The notes under the pieces are model-generated. The model saw only the letters and a list, made by a program, of their open reading frames with translations. It had not been told where the DNA came from and searched no databases. The position numbers and the translations under genes were made by a program. Below are positions 1 through 7,756 of a stretch of 62,390 nucleotides of DNA, piece after piece (within the stretch, counting starts at the first letter, position 1; every line of letters starts with the position of its first letter). The DNA comes from Nitriliruptoraceae bacterium (GTDB lineage: Bacteria > Actinomycetota > Nitriliruptoria > Nitriliruptorales > Nitriliruptoraceae): contig JAGYKW010000008.1 in assembly GCA_018401275.1 (NCBI GenBank), positions 1-62,390 of the forward strand. The letters run 5' to 3'.

Positions 1-1
1 C

Positions 2-40
2 GTCCCCGGCGTGCACGGCGTGCGCCTCGCGGTCCGGTAG
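2..40 (+). CDS. C-terminal end of a gene entering from the left (partial)
   Basis: Frame 2 is open from the window edge and ends with TAG at 38-40, giving a 12-residue tail (VPGVHGVRLAVR). It would converge on the PfkB gene, whose stop is at 55-57. So little is visible that the family cannot be named, and a chance open frame is possible. Confidence 0.3.
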   Translation, partial: VPGVHGVRLAVR

Positions 41-54
41 CTGCTCGACGGCGA

Positions 55-1005
55 TCAGGCCGCGTCCGCCAGCTCCGAGCGCCGCGGCGGGTCCGCGCCG
101 TGGCGCATGCACGTGAGCGCCGCCACGCGGGCGGCGAAGGCGAGCGCGTCGCGCAGCGTCACGTCGTCCGCTGTGGCGAGGGCCCGGCGTTCCAGCAGCG
201 AACGCTCGTCGAGCGCGGCGAGCAGTCCCGCCGTGAACGCATCGCCCGCACCGACGGTGTCGACGACGTCGACGTCCAGCCCGGTGACCGTCAGCATCCG
301 CCCGTCGCTGCGCATGGCGGTCGCGCCCTGCGCGCCCTGCGTCACGACGACGATCTCCGGACCGGACCTGGCCCAGTCGCCGGCGACCGCCAGCGGGTCG
401 CGGTCGGGATGCAGCGCCTCGAGGTCCGCGTCGCTGACCTTCACGAGGTCGACGGCGCCGACGGCCGCGGCGATCGCTGCCCGCTCGGCCACGAGGTCAC
501 CGATGACGGCCGGCCGGACGTTCGGATCGAGGCTGACCAGCGGCCGCGCCGGGGCTGCAGCCACCAGACGCGCGAGGAGCGTGCCGGTGCCGGGGGCGGT
601 GAGCGTGACCGCCCCGAGCGAGACGTGCAGCGCCGCAGCGGCGGACGCCGGCACCTGCTCGACCGCTCGCGCGACGTCGTCGTCCGTCATGCCGGTCGCA
701 CTCGTGCCCTCGAGGACGAACTCGTAGGAGGCGTGTCCGCCCGCGTCGAGGTGGACCGTCGCGAGGGTCGTCGGACGCGTCGTGCGTGCCGCCGGCAGCA
801 CCGTCACGCCGGCGTCCTCGAGGCGCGCCGCGAGCAGGGCGCCGAACCCGTCGTCGGAGATGGCACCGAGGAACCCGGTGGGGACACCGAGGCGACCCAG
901 TCCGACCGCGACGTTGAACGGTGAGCCTCCGGGGAGCGCTCGCTCGCTCCCGTCGGCCTCGCGGACGAGGTCGACCAGCGCCTCTCCGGCGACGACCACG
1001 TGCAT
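55..1005 (-). CDS. PfkB-family sugar kinase (fructokinase-like)
   Basis: A cytoplasmic ribokinase/PfkB-type kinase of 316 aa, the usual length for the family. It starts at ATG (1003-1005) behind a strong GAGGAGG. The N-terminal GEALVD strand, the substrate-lid motif GGSPFN (26-31) and the anion-hole/catalytic motif DTVGAGDAF (249-257, catalytic base Asp255) are intact. It is transcribed divergently from the GH31 operon, so it probably phosphorylates a ketose or related sugar from the same locus. It is less like sulfofructose kinase than the second PfkB gene at 5658: it lacks the DVRW motif. Fructokinase is the best general name; the true substrate cannot be read from sequence. Confidence 0.88.
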   Translation of the reverse strand: MHVVVAGEALVDLVREADGSERALPGGSPFNVAVGLGRLGVPTGFLGAISDDGFGALLAARLEDAGVTVLPAARTTRPTTLATVHLDAGGHASYEFVLEGTSATGMTDDDVARAVEQVPASAAAALHVSLGAVTLTAPGTGTLLARLVAAAPARPLVSLDPNVRPAVIGDLVAERAAIAAAVGAVDLVKVSDADLEALHPDRDPLAVAGDWARSGPEIVVVTQGAQGATAMRSDGRMLTVTGLDVDVVDTVGAGDAFTAGLLAALDERSLLERRALATADDVTLRDALAFAARVAALTCMRHGADPPRRSELADAA

Positions 1006-1133
1006 CCCGGCCTCCTCGTCCCGGCCGGCCTCGGACGGGGAGCGCCCGACGCTACTGTCCGCGGGTGGCGCGGGAGCGGGGCCCGTGCGGCGTGGTCGCC
1101 CTTCGACCCGCCGTCGACCGGAGGAGGACCTCG
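1006..1133. promoter_or_regulatory. Divergent promoter region, PfkB kinase / GH31 operon
   Basis: These 128 bases separate two divergent starts. TACTGT at 1053-1058 fits the TANNNT -10 pattern and is the best candidate for the rightward operon. GAGGAGG at 1121-1127 is its ribosome binding site. I found no convincing operator palindrome and no regulator gene next to it. Confidence 0.45.
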
Positions 1134-3413
1134 GTGCAGGGTCATCATGAGGGTGTCGCGTGGGTCCGCGGCGCGGAGCCGCTGAGCGCCTTCGACGTCG
1201 TCTCCACCGGTCCTCGTCGGGTCATCGTCCGTGTCCTCGGTGGCCGGCTCGCCATCTCCGTGCACCGACCCGGCACGTTCCGTGTCCGCTGGCTGCTCGA
1301 CGACCCGCAGCCCGACTACGGGATCCTCACCGAGGACGGCGACCGGCCGGATGACGGGGCCCAGGACGCGTCCGACGTCGACCTCGAGCAGGGGACCGAC
1401 GACGGTGGCGTGTGGCTGCGCGTGCGCAGCGGGACGGTCGCGCTCGTGCTGCGAGGGAAGCCGCTGCGCCTGGAGCTCGAGCGGGACGGCCGCGTCCTCC
1501 TCGGCCCGGCGCGCGACCGCTCCATCGACGGTGACCTGCGCTTCCCGGCGGTCGCACGCAAGGACGGCGGCTGGCTGCTGTCCTTCGAGCTGCCCACCGG
1601 CGAGCGGGTCCATGGCCTCGGGGAGAAGTGGGCCGGCCTCGACCGGCGCGGGCAGCGGATCCGCAGCTGGAACGAGGACGCCACCAACCTCAGCGCCGAG
1701 CTGTCCTACAAGAACACGCCGTTCGCGTGGAGCCCGACGGGCTGGTGGTGGTTCCTCCACACGCCCTCACCGGTCACGCACGGGGTCGGCTACCCGAACT
1801 GGTCGCACCGCACGCTGCTCGTGCACCTCGAGGACCGCGAGCTCGACCTGTTCATCGGTGCGCACGACGGACCCGAGGACGCCATCGCGCGCTACACCGA
1901 CCTGACGGGACGGGCGAGCCTGCCGCCGGTGTGGAGCTACGGCGTGTGGATGTCACGCGCCTACTACGCGACCGCCGAGGACGCCATCGGTGTCGTGGAG
2001 AAGCTGCGCGAGCGTCGCATCCCCTCCGAGGTCCTGCTGCTCGACGGCCGCGCGTGGCACGAGTGGGGCAACCGCTTCGACTTCACGTGGGATCCGGCGC
2101 GCTACCCCGACCCGGCCGCGTTCGTCGGGCGCCTGACCGAGCTCGGGTTCCGCACCAACCTGTGGGAGTACTCCTATCTCTCGGTGCGCAACCCGCTGTT
2201 CAACGAGCTCGAGGAGCGTGGGTACTTCCTGCGCAATCCGGACGGATCGACCTACATCCACCGCTGGTTCCCGTGGCCGTTCGAGGAGCACTACCCGTGG
2301 CTGCCGCCCAGCGGCATCATCGACTTCACCAACCCTGAGGCGTACGCCTGGTTCCGCGACCAGCACCGGCCGCTCATCGAGCTCGGGGTCGCGGTCATGA
2401 AGACCGACTACGGCGAGGCCGTCCCGTCGCACGTCGTCGCGTACAACGGCGACAGCGGGCAGCGGCTGCACAACGTGTACACGCTGCTCTACAACCGGTG
2501 CGTGTTCGAGGCGTTCGACCGCTACGGCGACGGCGCGCCGATGGTGTGGGGACGCTCCGGCTGGGCCGGCGTGCAGCGCTCGCCGGTGCAGTGGGGCGGT
2601 GACCCCGGCTGCGACTGGGAGGGGCTCGCCGCATCGATCCGCGGTGGCCTGTCCTGGGGAATGAGCGGAGGACCGTTCTACAGCCACGACATCGGCGGCT
2701 TCGCACGCGGCCAGGTGCCACCGGAGCTCTACATCCGGTGGGCGCAGGCCGGCATCCACTGCTCGCACACGCGCTTCCACGGCATCGGCGAGCGTGAGCC
2801 GTGGGCCTACGGGGACGAGGCCGAGACGATCGTGCGCCGCTGGACCGAGTGGCGCATGCGGCTCATCCCGTACCTGCAGGCCTGTGCGCTCGAGGCGTCG
2901 CGGACCGGGCTGCCCGTCATGCGGGCCATGCCGCTCGCGTTCCCCGACGAACCCGACACGTGGCAGCAGGACACCCAGTACCTGCTCGGCCCGTCGCTGC
3001 TCGTCGCACCGGTCGTGCGCGAGGGCGGTCGCGTGCGCATCACGCTGCCGCGCGGCCGTTGGTTCGAGCTCGCGACGGGGGAGTGGCTCGAGGGTGGGCG
3101 CTCCATCGAACGTGACGTGCCGCTCGACACGATCCCGCTGTTCGGCCGCGAGGGTCACCTGCTCCCGCTCGGACCGGTCGTGCAGCACACCGGCGAACTG
3201 CCGGCGCCCCTCACCGTCGACGAGGTCGTCGCGTTCGGCACGCCGAGCGTCGGCATCGAGCTGCCCGTCGTCGGCGCGGACGGCCGGCTGACGGGTGCGA
3301 TCGCACTGACGCCGACACCGGTCGTGACGCCGACCGGCAGTACGCCCATGGTCAGCGGGCTCGCGGACCTGACCCTTCCGGGGGGCGCCGCACCGACGCT
3401 CACCGTGCACTGA
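1134..3413 (+). CDS. GH31 alpha-glycosidase, YicI-like with Gly-Arg in the C6 pocket (candidate sulfoquinovosidase)
   Basis: A glycoside hydrolase family 31 enzyme of 759 aa that should release a sugar from an alpha-glycoside. The start is GTG 1134, set six bases after GAGGAGG; the open frame upstream is only read-through. The nucleophile is Asp425 in KTDYGE and the acid/base is Asp490 in WGGD, followed by GGPFYSHDIGGF. The overall pattern, including SHTRFHG and PWAYGDE, is that of the YicI alpha-xylosidase group. Where YicI has Cys307-Phe308, which shape the C5/C6 pocket, this protein has Gly305-Arg306 (LLLDGRAW). Loss of bulk plus a positive charge suggests an anionic C6 group such as the sulfonate of sulfoquinovose; this is inference. 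It heads the operon, 32 bases before the next gene. Plain alpha-glucosidase or alpha-xylosidase remains possible. Confidence 0.88.
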   Translation: MQGHHEGVAWVRGAEPLSAFDVVSTGPRRVIVRVLGGRLAISVHRPGTFRVRWLLDDPQPDYGILTEDGDRPDDGAQDASDVDLEQGTDDGGVWLRVRSGTVALVLRGKPLRLELERDGRVLLGPARDRSIDGDLRFPAVARKDGGWLLSFELPTGERVHGLGEKWAGLDRRGQRIRSWNEDATNLSAELSYKNTPFAWSPTGWWWFLHTPSPVTHGVGYPNWSHRTLLVHLEDRELDLFIGAHDGPEDAIARYTDLTGRASLPPVWSYGVWMSRAYYATAEDAIGVVEKLRERRIPSEVLLLDGRAWHEWGNRFDFTWDPARYPDPAAFVGRLTELGFRTNLWEYSYLSVRNPLFNELEERGYFLRNPDGSTYIHRWFPWPFEEHYPWLPPSGIIDFTNPEAYAWFRDQHRPLIELGVAVMKTDYGEAVPSHVVAYNGDSGQRLHNVYTLLYNRCVFEAFDRYGDGAPMVWGRSGWAGVQRSPVQWGGDPGCDWEGLAASIRGGLSWGMSGGPFYSHDIGGFARGQVPPELYIRWAQAGIHCSHTRFHGIGEREPWAYGDEAETIVRRWTEWRMRLIPYLQACALEASRTGLPVMRAMPLAFPDEPDTWQQDTQYLLGPSLLVAPVVREGGRVRITLPRGRWFELATGEWLEGGRSIERDVPLDTIPLFGREGHLLPLGPVVQHTGELPAPLTVDEVVAFGTPSVGIELPVVGADGRLTGAIALTPTPVVTPTGSTPMVSGLADLTLPGGAAPTLTVH

Positions 3414-3445
3414 CCGACCCACCATCGACTGCAGAGGATCCGATC

Positions 3446-4735
3446 ATGCGCATGCCCGCGAGCGGCCGACCGCCGCACCTCATCGATGAGCACCCGACGT
3501 TCGTCACCCACCTCGAGTGCGGGCTGACCGGCGAGGTCCTGCCCGCCGACACCGTCCAGGGGCTGTCGAGCATCGGTCGTCCGCTGCTCGTGCGCTACGA
3601 CCTCGAGGCGGCGGCCGAGGCGGCGGACCGCGCGACGGTGGAGGCGCGTCACGACGACTGGTGGAAGTACCGCGAGATCCTCCCGGTCCGCCGCAGCGCG
3701 AACATCGTCTCGCTCGCCGAGACGTTCACCCCGCTCGTCGCGATCCCGCGTACCGCGGCCCGGCTCGGCGCGTCGTGGGCGCTCGTGAAGGACGAGGGCC
3801 GACTCCCCACCGGCTCGTTCAAGGCGCGCGGCCTGGCGATGGCCGTCGCGATGGCGAAGGAGCTCGGCCTCTCGCGCCTTGCGATGCCGACGAACGGCAA
3901 CGCGGGAGCGGCGATGGCCGCCTACGCCTCGCGTGCCGGCATGGAGACGTTCATCTTCTGTCCCGCGGACACGCCCGAGGTGAACGTCCGTGAGATCGCG
4001 ATGCAGGGTGCGCACGTGTGGCGCGTCGACGGCTACATCGATGACTGTGGCCGCATCGTCGGTGAGGGCAAGGAGCACATGGGCTGGTTCGACGTGTCGA
4101 CCCTCAAGGAGCCGTACCGCATCGAGGGCAAGAAGACGATGGGCATCGAGCTGCTCGAGCAGCTCGGCTGGGAGGTCCCCGACGTCATCGTCTACCCGAC
4201 GGGCGGGGGCACCGGGCTGATCGGCATGTGGAAGGCGTTCGACGAGCTCGAGGCGATGGGGTGGATCGGTCCGGAGCGCCCTCGCATGGTCGCGGTGCAG
4301 GCGACCGGCTGCGCACCCATCGTCAAGGCGTTCGAGGAGGGCGAGCGGCACGCGACCCGCTGGGAGGGTGCGCACACGATCGCGAGCGGCATCCGGGTCC
4401 CCGCCGCCGTGGGCGACTTCCTCATCCTCGATGCCATCCGAGCCTCGGGCGGGACGGCGATCGCTGTCGAGGATGAGCACATCGAGCGCTGCTCGGCCGA
4501 GGTCGCGAGCCGCGACGGGCTGCTCATGGCACCCGAGGGGGCGGCGACCGTCGCTGCCTGGGAGGTCGGCCTCGAGCGGGGCGACATCTCGCGCGACGAC
4601 CGCGTGGTGCTGTTCAACTGCGGGAACGGCCTCAAGTACCCGATGCCGCCCGCGGACCGTGTGCTCGACGTGCCGGTCGACTGGGCCCGCATGGCGGCCG
4701 AGGCGTCCGCGGACACGGCCGAGCATCACGCATGA
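3446..4735 (+). CDS. Threonine-synthase-fold PLP enzyme (role in operon uncertain)
   Basis: A 429-aa fold-type II PLP enzyme that would normally be called threonine synthase. The PLP-binding lysine is Lys126 in GSFKARG, the Asn loop is TNGNAGAA, and the phosphate cup is the GGGTG loop near residue 253. The N-terminus keeps one Cys (LECGLTGEV) of the usual start. No hom or thrB lies nearby; instead it sits between a GH31 enzyme and an SlcC-like dehydrogenase and overlaps the latter by ATGA. Cysteate synthase of methanogens is a known threonine synthase relative, so a beta-replacement or elimination at cysteate (sulfite release) is an attractive alternative. This is context-based inference; a housekeeping ThrC is not excluded. 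Confidence 0.85.
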   Translation: MRMPASGRPPHLIDEHPTFVTHLECGLTGEVLPADTVQGLSSIGRPLLVRYDLEAAAEAADRATVEARHDDWWKYREILPVRRSANIVSLAETFTPLVAIPRTAARLGASWALVKDEGRLPTGSFKARGLAMAVAMAKELGLSRLAMPTNGNAGAAMAAYASRAGMETFIFCPADTPEVNVREIAMQGAHVWRVDGYIDDCGRIVGEGKEHMGWFDVSTLKEPYRIEGKKTMGIELLEQLGWEVPDVIVYPTGGGTGLIGMWKAFDELEAMGWIGPERPRMVAVQATGCAPIVKAFEEGERHATRWEGAHTIASGIRVPAAVGDFLILDAIRASGGTAIAVEDEHIERCSAEVASRDGLLMAPEGAATVAAWEVGLERGDISRDDRVVLFNCGNGLKYPMPPADRVLDVPVDWARMAAEASADTAEHHA

Positions 4736-5661
4736 GTGCCCGTCCACGGGTCGTCGTCAGCGAGTTCATCGCCCCCGAGGGCCTCGCGCGCCTCGGGAGC
4801 GCCGTCGACCTCGTCGCTGACGCCACGCTGGTGACCGACCGCGACCGGCTGCTGGTGGCCGTCGCTGATGCTGACGGACTGATCGTTCGGGACCGCACAC
4901 AGGTCGACGTCGAGCTGCTCGATGCGGCCCCGAGGCTGCGCACCGTCGGGCGCCTGGGCGTCGGGACCGACAACCTCGACCTCGAGGCGATGCAGGCACG
5001 CGGCGTGCAGGTGCACCTCGCGACCGGCGCGAACGCCATCTCCGTCGCCGAGCACGTCATCGGTGCACTGCTGTTCCTCTCGCGCCCGTCGTTCACCGCG
5101 TCCGAGAGGGTGATCGCCGGCGAGTGGCCGCGCACCGAGCTGATCGGCCGTGAGCTCGCCGGGCGTCGCCTCGGGCTGCTGGGCTTCGGAGCGACCGCGC
5201 GCGCCGTCGCGCAGCGTGCTGCCGCGCTCGGCATGGAGATCCTCGCGTCCGATCCGATGGTGACCGATCCCGGCCCGGGGGTCACCCTCCTCGGGTCCGA
5301 CGACCTGTTCGCGGCGTCCGACGCGCTGAGCGTGCATGCGCCGCTGCTGCCGTCGACCCGAGGACTGGTCGGGACGGCTGCGCTCGGTCGCATGCCGGAG
5401 GGCGCGCTGCTCGTCGACACGTCTCGCGGAGGCGTCGTCGACCATGACGCGGTGGTCGCGGCGCTGCGCAGCGGACGGCTCGCTGGCGCGGCGCTGGACG
5501 TGCACGCGGTCGAGCCGGTGGATGCTGCGGCGGGAGCGCGGTATTCGGGAGTCCCAGGACTCCTGCTCACCCCGCACCTCGCCGGAGTCACCCACGAGTC
5601 GAACGTGCGCATCTCTCGGGTCATCGCGGATGCGGTCATCGCCGAGCTGACCTCGGCGTGA
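4732..5661 (+). CDS. D-2-hydroxyacid dehydrogenase, (S)-sulfolactate dehydrogenase-like
   Basis: An NAD(P)-dependent 2-hydroxyacid dehydrogenase of the SerA family, 309 aa. It has the catalytic set Arg232 (TSRGG), Glu261 (AVEP) and His282 (TPHLAG), and a Rossmann loop LGFGATAR in which the usual third glycine is alanine. The start VVVSEF, the stretch LIVRDRTQV, VGRLGVGTDN and the ending TPHLAGVTHESN match my recollection of SlcC, which interconverts (S)-sulfolactate and 3-sulfopyruvate. It overlaps the PLP gene (ATGA) and the kinase gene (GTGA). In a sulfoglycolysis operon it could carry the C3 sulfonate onward. Other 2-hydroxyacids cannot be ruled out. Confidence 0.88.
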   Translation: MSARPRVVVSEFIAPEGLARLGSAVDLVADATLVTDRDRLLVAVADADGLIVRDRTQVDVELLDAAPRLRTVGRLGVGTDNLDLEAMQARGVQVHLATGANAISVAEHVIGALLFLSRPSFTASERVIAGEWPRTELIGRELAGRRLGLLGFGATARAVAQRAAALGMEILASDPMVTDPGPGVTLLGSDDLFAASDALSVHAPLLPSTRGLVGTAALGRMPEGALLVDTSRGGVVDHDAVVAALRSGRLAGAALDVHAVEPVDAAAGARYSGVPGLLLTPHLAGVTHESNVRISRVIADAVIAELTSA

Positions 5662-6671
5662 TCGACGCCGACCGGACGGACGCTCCTCGCCCCACGCTGC
5701 TGTGCGTCGGGATCGCGGTGGTCGACGTCGTCGCCCACGCGAACGGTGCGCTCGTCCCCGGCGTGAAGCAGTTCGCCGACCGGATCGTGACCACCTATGG
5801 CGGGCCGGCGACGACCGCGGCGGCCGCAGCCGCGCGACTCGGGGTCGACGTCGCGCTCGTCGCGGCCGTCGGTGACGACGAGCGAGGTGATGCCCTGCGT
5901 ACCGCGCTCGGACGGCACGGGGTCGGCACCGACCTGTTGCTCACGCGTCCAGGAGTGGGGACCGCGACGTCGCTGGTCGTCGTCACACCCGACGGCGAGC
6001 GGACCATCGTGAACGCCACCGGGGCAGCGCTGCGCGCGCCGCTCGACCCCGAGGAGGCCGCCGCGATGATGGAGCGCGCGGGGCGGGCCGACGCGGTGCT
6101 CGTCGACGTCCGTTGGCCCGCGGCCGCCGCGCTCGCGCTCGCCGCCGCAGCGCGGGCCGCCGTCCCCGGCGTGCTCGACCTCGACCGCACCGAGGCGCAG
6201 GACGCGGACCGGGTGCGCGGGCTCGCGCGTGCAGCGAGCCACGTCATCGCCTCACGCGATGCGCTCGACGATCTGCTCGTCGCTGCGGGGGAGCGGCCCG
6301 TCGGTGACGCTCCCGAGGCCGCGCTCGACGCGCTCGCGCAGCTCTCCGGCGGCGGCATGCTCGCGGTCACGCTCGGTCAGGACGGTGTCGCGTGGCGTGA
6401 CGTCGATGGCAGCGCGGGCATCGCCGTGCCACCGCGGGTCGTGGCGGTCGAGACGCTCGGCGCGGGCGACGTGTGGCACGGGGCGTTCGCGGCCGCGCTC
6501 GCTCGGCGTGAGCCGGTCGCCGACGCGGTCGAGCATGCGAACGCGGCCGCCGCGCTGCGCGTGTCGCGGACGGGCGGCTGGGACGCGCTCGCGGACCTCG
6601 CCGAGGTCGAGGGCCTCATGCGCGACACTGCCCGCGACACTGCCCGCGACACGGATGGAGGCACGGTATGA
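5658..6671 (+). CDS. PfkB kinase, sulfofructose kinase-like (YihV-like)
   Basis: A 337-aa PfkB kinase starting at GTG 5658, which overlaps the previous stop. Motifs are GGPATTAA (48-55), DVRW (150-153), LDLD (171-174) and TLGAGDVWHG (264-273, catalytic Asp269). E. coli YihV reads GGGPAATAA, DVRW, LDGD and TTGAGDVFHG at the same places. Lys37, Asn119 and Arg152 fall where, from memory, YihV has Lys27, Asn109 and Arg138, the residues holding the sulfonate of sulfofructose. This is the strongest single sign of sulfosugar use. Predicted reaction: sulfofructose plus ATP to sulfofructose-1-phosphate. The C-terminus carries an in-frame 12-bp repeat (RDTA units). Confidence 0.88.
   Translation: MIDADRTDAPRPTLLCVGIAVVDVVAHANGALVPGVKQFADRIVTTYGGPATTAAAAAARLGVDVALVAAVGDDERGDALRTALGRHGVGTDLLLTRPGVGTATSLVVVTPDGERTIVNATGAALRAPLDPEEAAAMMERAGRADAVLVDVRWPAAAALALAAAARAAVPGVLDLDRTEAQDADRVRGLARAASHVIASRDALDDLLVAAGERPVGDAPEAALDALAQLSGGGMLAVTLGQDGVAWRDVDGSAGIAVPPRVVAVETLGAGDVWHGAFAAALARREPVADAVEHANAAAALRVSRTGGWDALADLAEVEGLMRDTARDTARDTDGGTV
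6621..6652. repeat. 12-bp tandem repeat in kinase 3' end
   Basis: The unit CGCGACACTGCC occurs twice perfectly and once in part, encoding R-D-T-A units in the disordered kinase tail. Confidence 0.85.
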
Positions 6672-7756
6672 GCCAGGCGAAGTCGGGGACGGGACGCAGC
6701 GCCGGGACGCGCTGGCGCCTGCGACGGCTCGCGGACGCGACCGGGCGCTTCGCGATGCTCGCCGTCGACCAGCGCCCACCCATCGAGCAGGTCGTGCGTG
6801 CCGCTCGCGGAGAGGACGCCCACCGTCGTGAGGACGTGTCCGCGATCAAGCGGCTGCTCATCGAGGAGCTCGGCGACCTCTCGACCGCCGTGCTCGCCGA
6901 CCCGCTGATCGCCTACCCCGACGCCGTCGACGCGCTGCCGTCCGACCGGGGCCTGATCGTCACGCTCGAGCACGCCGTGTACGACGAGGGCCCGGGCGGA
7001 CGCCGCTCGGAGGCCATCCCGGACTGGACCGTCGAGAAGATCGCACGCATGGGTGGCGACGGCGTGAAGGTGCTCGCCTGGTACCGACCGGACGCGTCGC
7101 CCGAGGTGCGCGAGCATCAGGAGCGCTTCGTCGCCGAGGTCGGTGAGGCCTGCCGCCGACACGACCTGCCGTTCGTGTTCGAGCTGCTCGTCTACCCCTT
7201 CGCTGCGGGCGAGGGCACCGGCGACTCGTACGCGGAGGACTCCGGCAAGCGCGCCGAGGCCGTCATCGAGTCCGTGGAGCGTTTCGCCGCACCGGAGTTC
7301 CATGTCGACCTGTTCAAGCTCGAGTCGCCCGTCCCCGCCGCCGAGCTGCCGGACCCGGACGGTCCGGGCGCGGACGTCGTGCAGGCCCACTTCGACGCGC
7401 TCGACCGTGCTGCCGGCCGTCCGTGGGTCATGCTCAGTGCCGGTGCGACGAAGGACGCCTTCCGTCACGTGCTGAGCTACGCGTACCGCGCCGGCGCGAG
7501 TGGCTTCCTCGCCGGCCGTGCGATCTGGTGGGACGCGGTGCAGCACTTCCCCGACGTCGAGGCCTGCCGCCGTGCGCTGCAGGCTGACGGTCGTCCCTAC
7601 CTCTCCGACCTGGTCGCGAAGACCGCTGCCGAGGCGCGACCGTGGACGGAGCATCCCGGCGCTGGTCCCGATCCGCTCGTGCCCGAGCTCGCTGGCCCGG
7701 ACTTCGCCCGTGACTATCCCGGCCGTCCCGACACTGCCCAGGAGATGACCGCATGA
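6668..7756 (+). CDS. Class I aldolase, sulfofructose-1-phosphate aldolase-like (YihT/LacD family)
   Basis: A 362-aa Schiff-base aldolase. The family motifs are FAMLAVDQR (28-36), the catalytic lysine Lys217 in DLFKLESP, and PWVMLSAGA followed by GASGFLAGRAIWW (252-261 and 276-288). These line up closely with E. coli YihT (FAMLAVDQR, LYKVE, PWVILSSG, GASGFLAGRAVW). It is longer than YihT (about 290 aa) because of insertions around 100-120 and 175-195 and a C-terminal extension. Predicted reaction: cleavage of sulfofructose-1-phosphate to DHAP and sulfolactaldehyde. Tagatose-1,6-bisphosphate aldolase is the alternative, but the YihV-like kinase upstream (ATGA overlap) favours the sulfosugar. 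Confidence 0.88.
   Translation: MSQAKSGTGRSAGTRWRLRRLADATGRFAMLAVDQRPPIEQVVRAARGEDAHRREDVSAIKRLLIEELGDLSTAVLADPLIAYPDAVDALPSDRGLIVTLEHAVYDEGPGGRRSEAIPDWTVEKIARMGGDGVKVLAWYRPDASPEVREHQERFVAEVGEACRRHDLPFVFELLVYPFAAGEGTGDSYAEDSGKRAEAVIESVERFAAPEFHVDLFKLESPVPAAELPDPDGPGADVVQAHFDALDRAAGRPWVMLSAGATKDAFRHVLSYAYRAGASGFLAGRAIWWDAVQHFPDVEACRRALQADGRPYLSDLVAKTAAEARPWTEHPGAGPDPLVPELAGPDFARDYPGRPDTAQEMTA

Noticed and set aside
921-1133. N-terminal extension of the GH31 protein
   Set aside because: It is arginine/proline-rich read-through of the divergent promoter; GTG 1134 has a strong ribosome binding site.
3446-4735. Confident naming as thrC
   Set aside because: The fold is right, but the operon has no other threonine genes and the context suggests a different substrate, so no symbol is given.
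4632-6242. Long minus-strand open frame of 536 codons
   Set aside because: Shadow of the plus-strand operon: serine/arginine-rich, no motifs, and caused by GC-rich codon bias.
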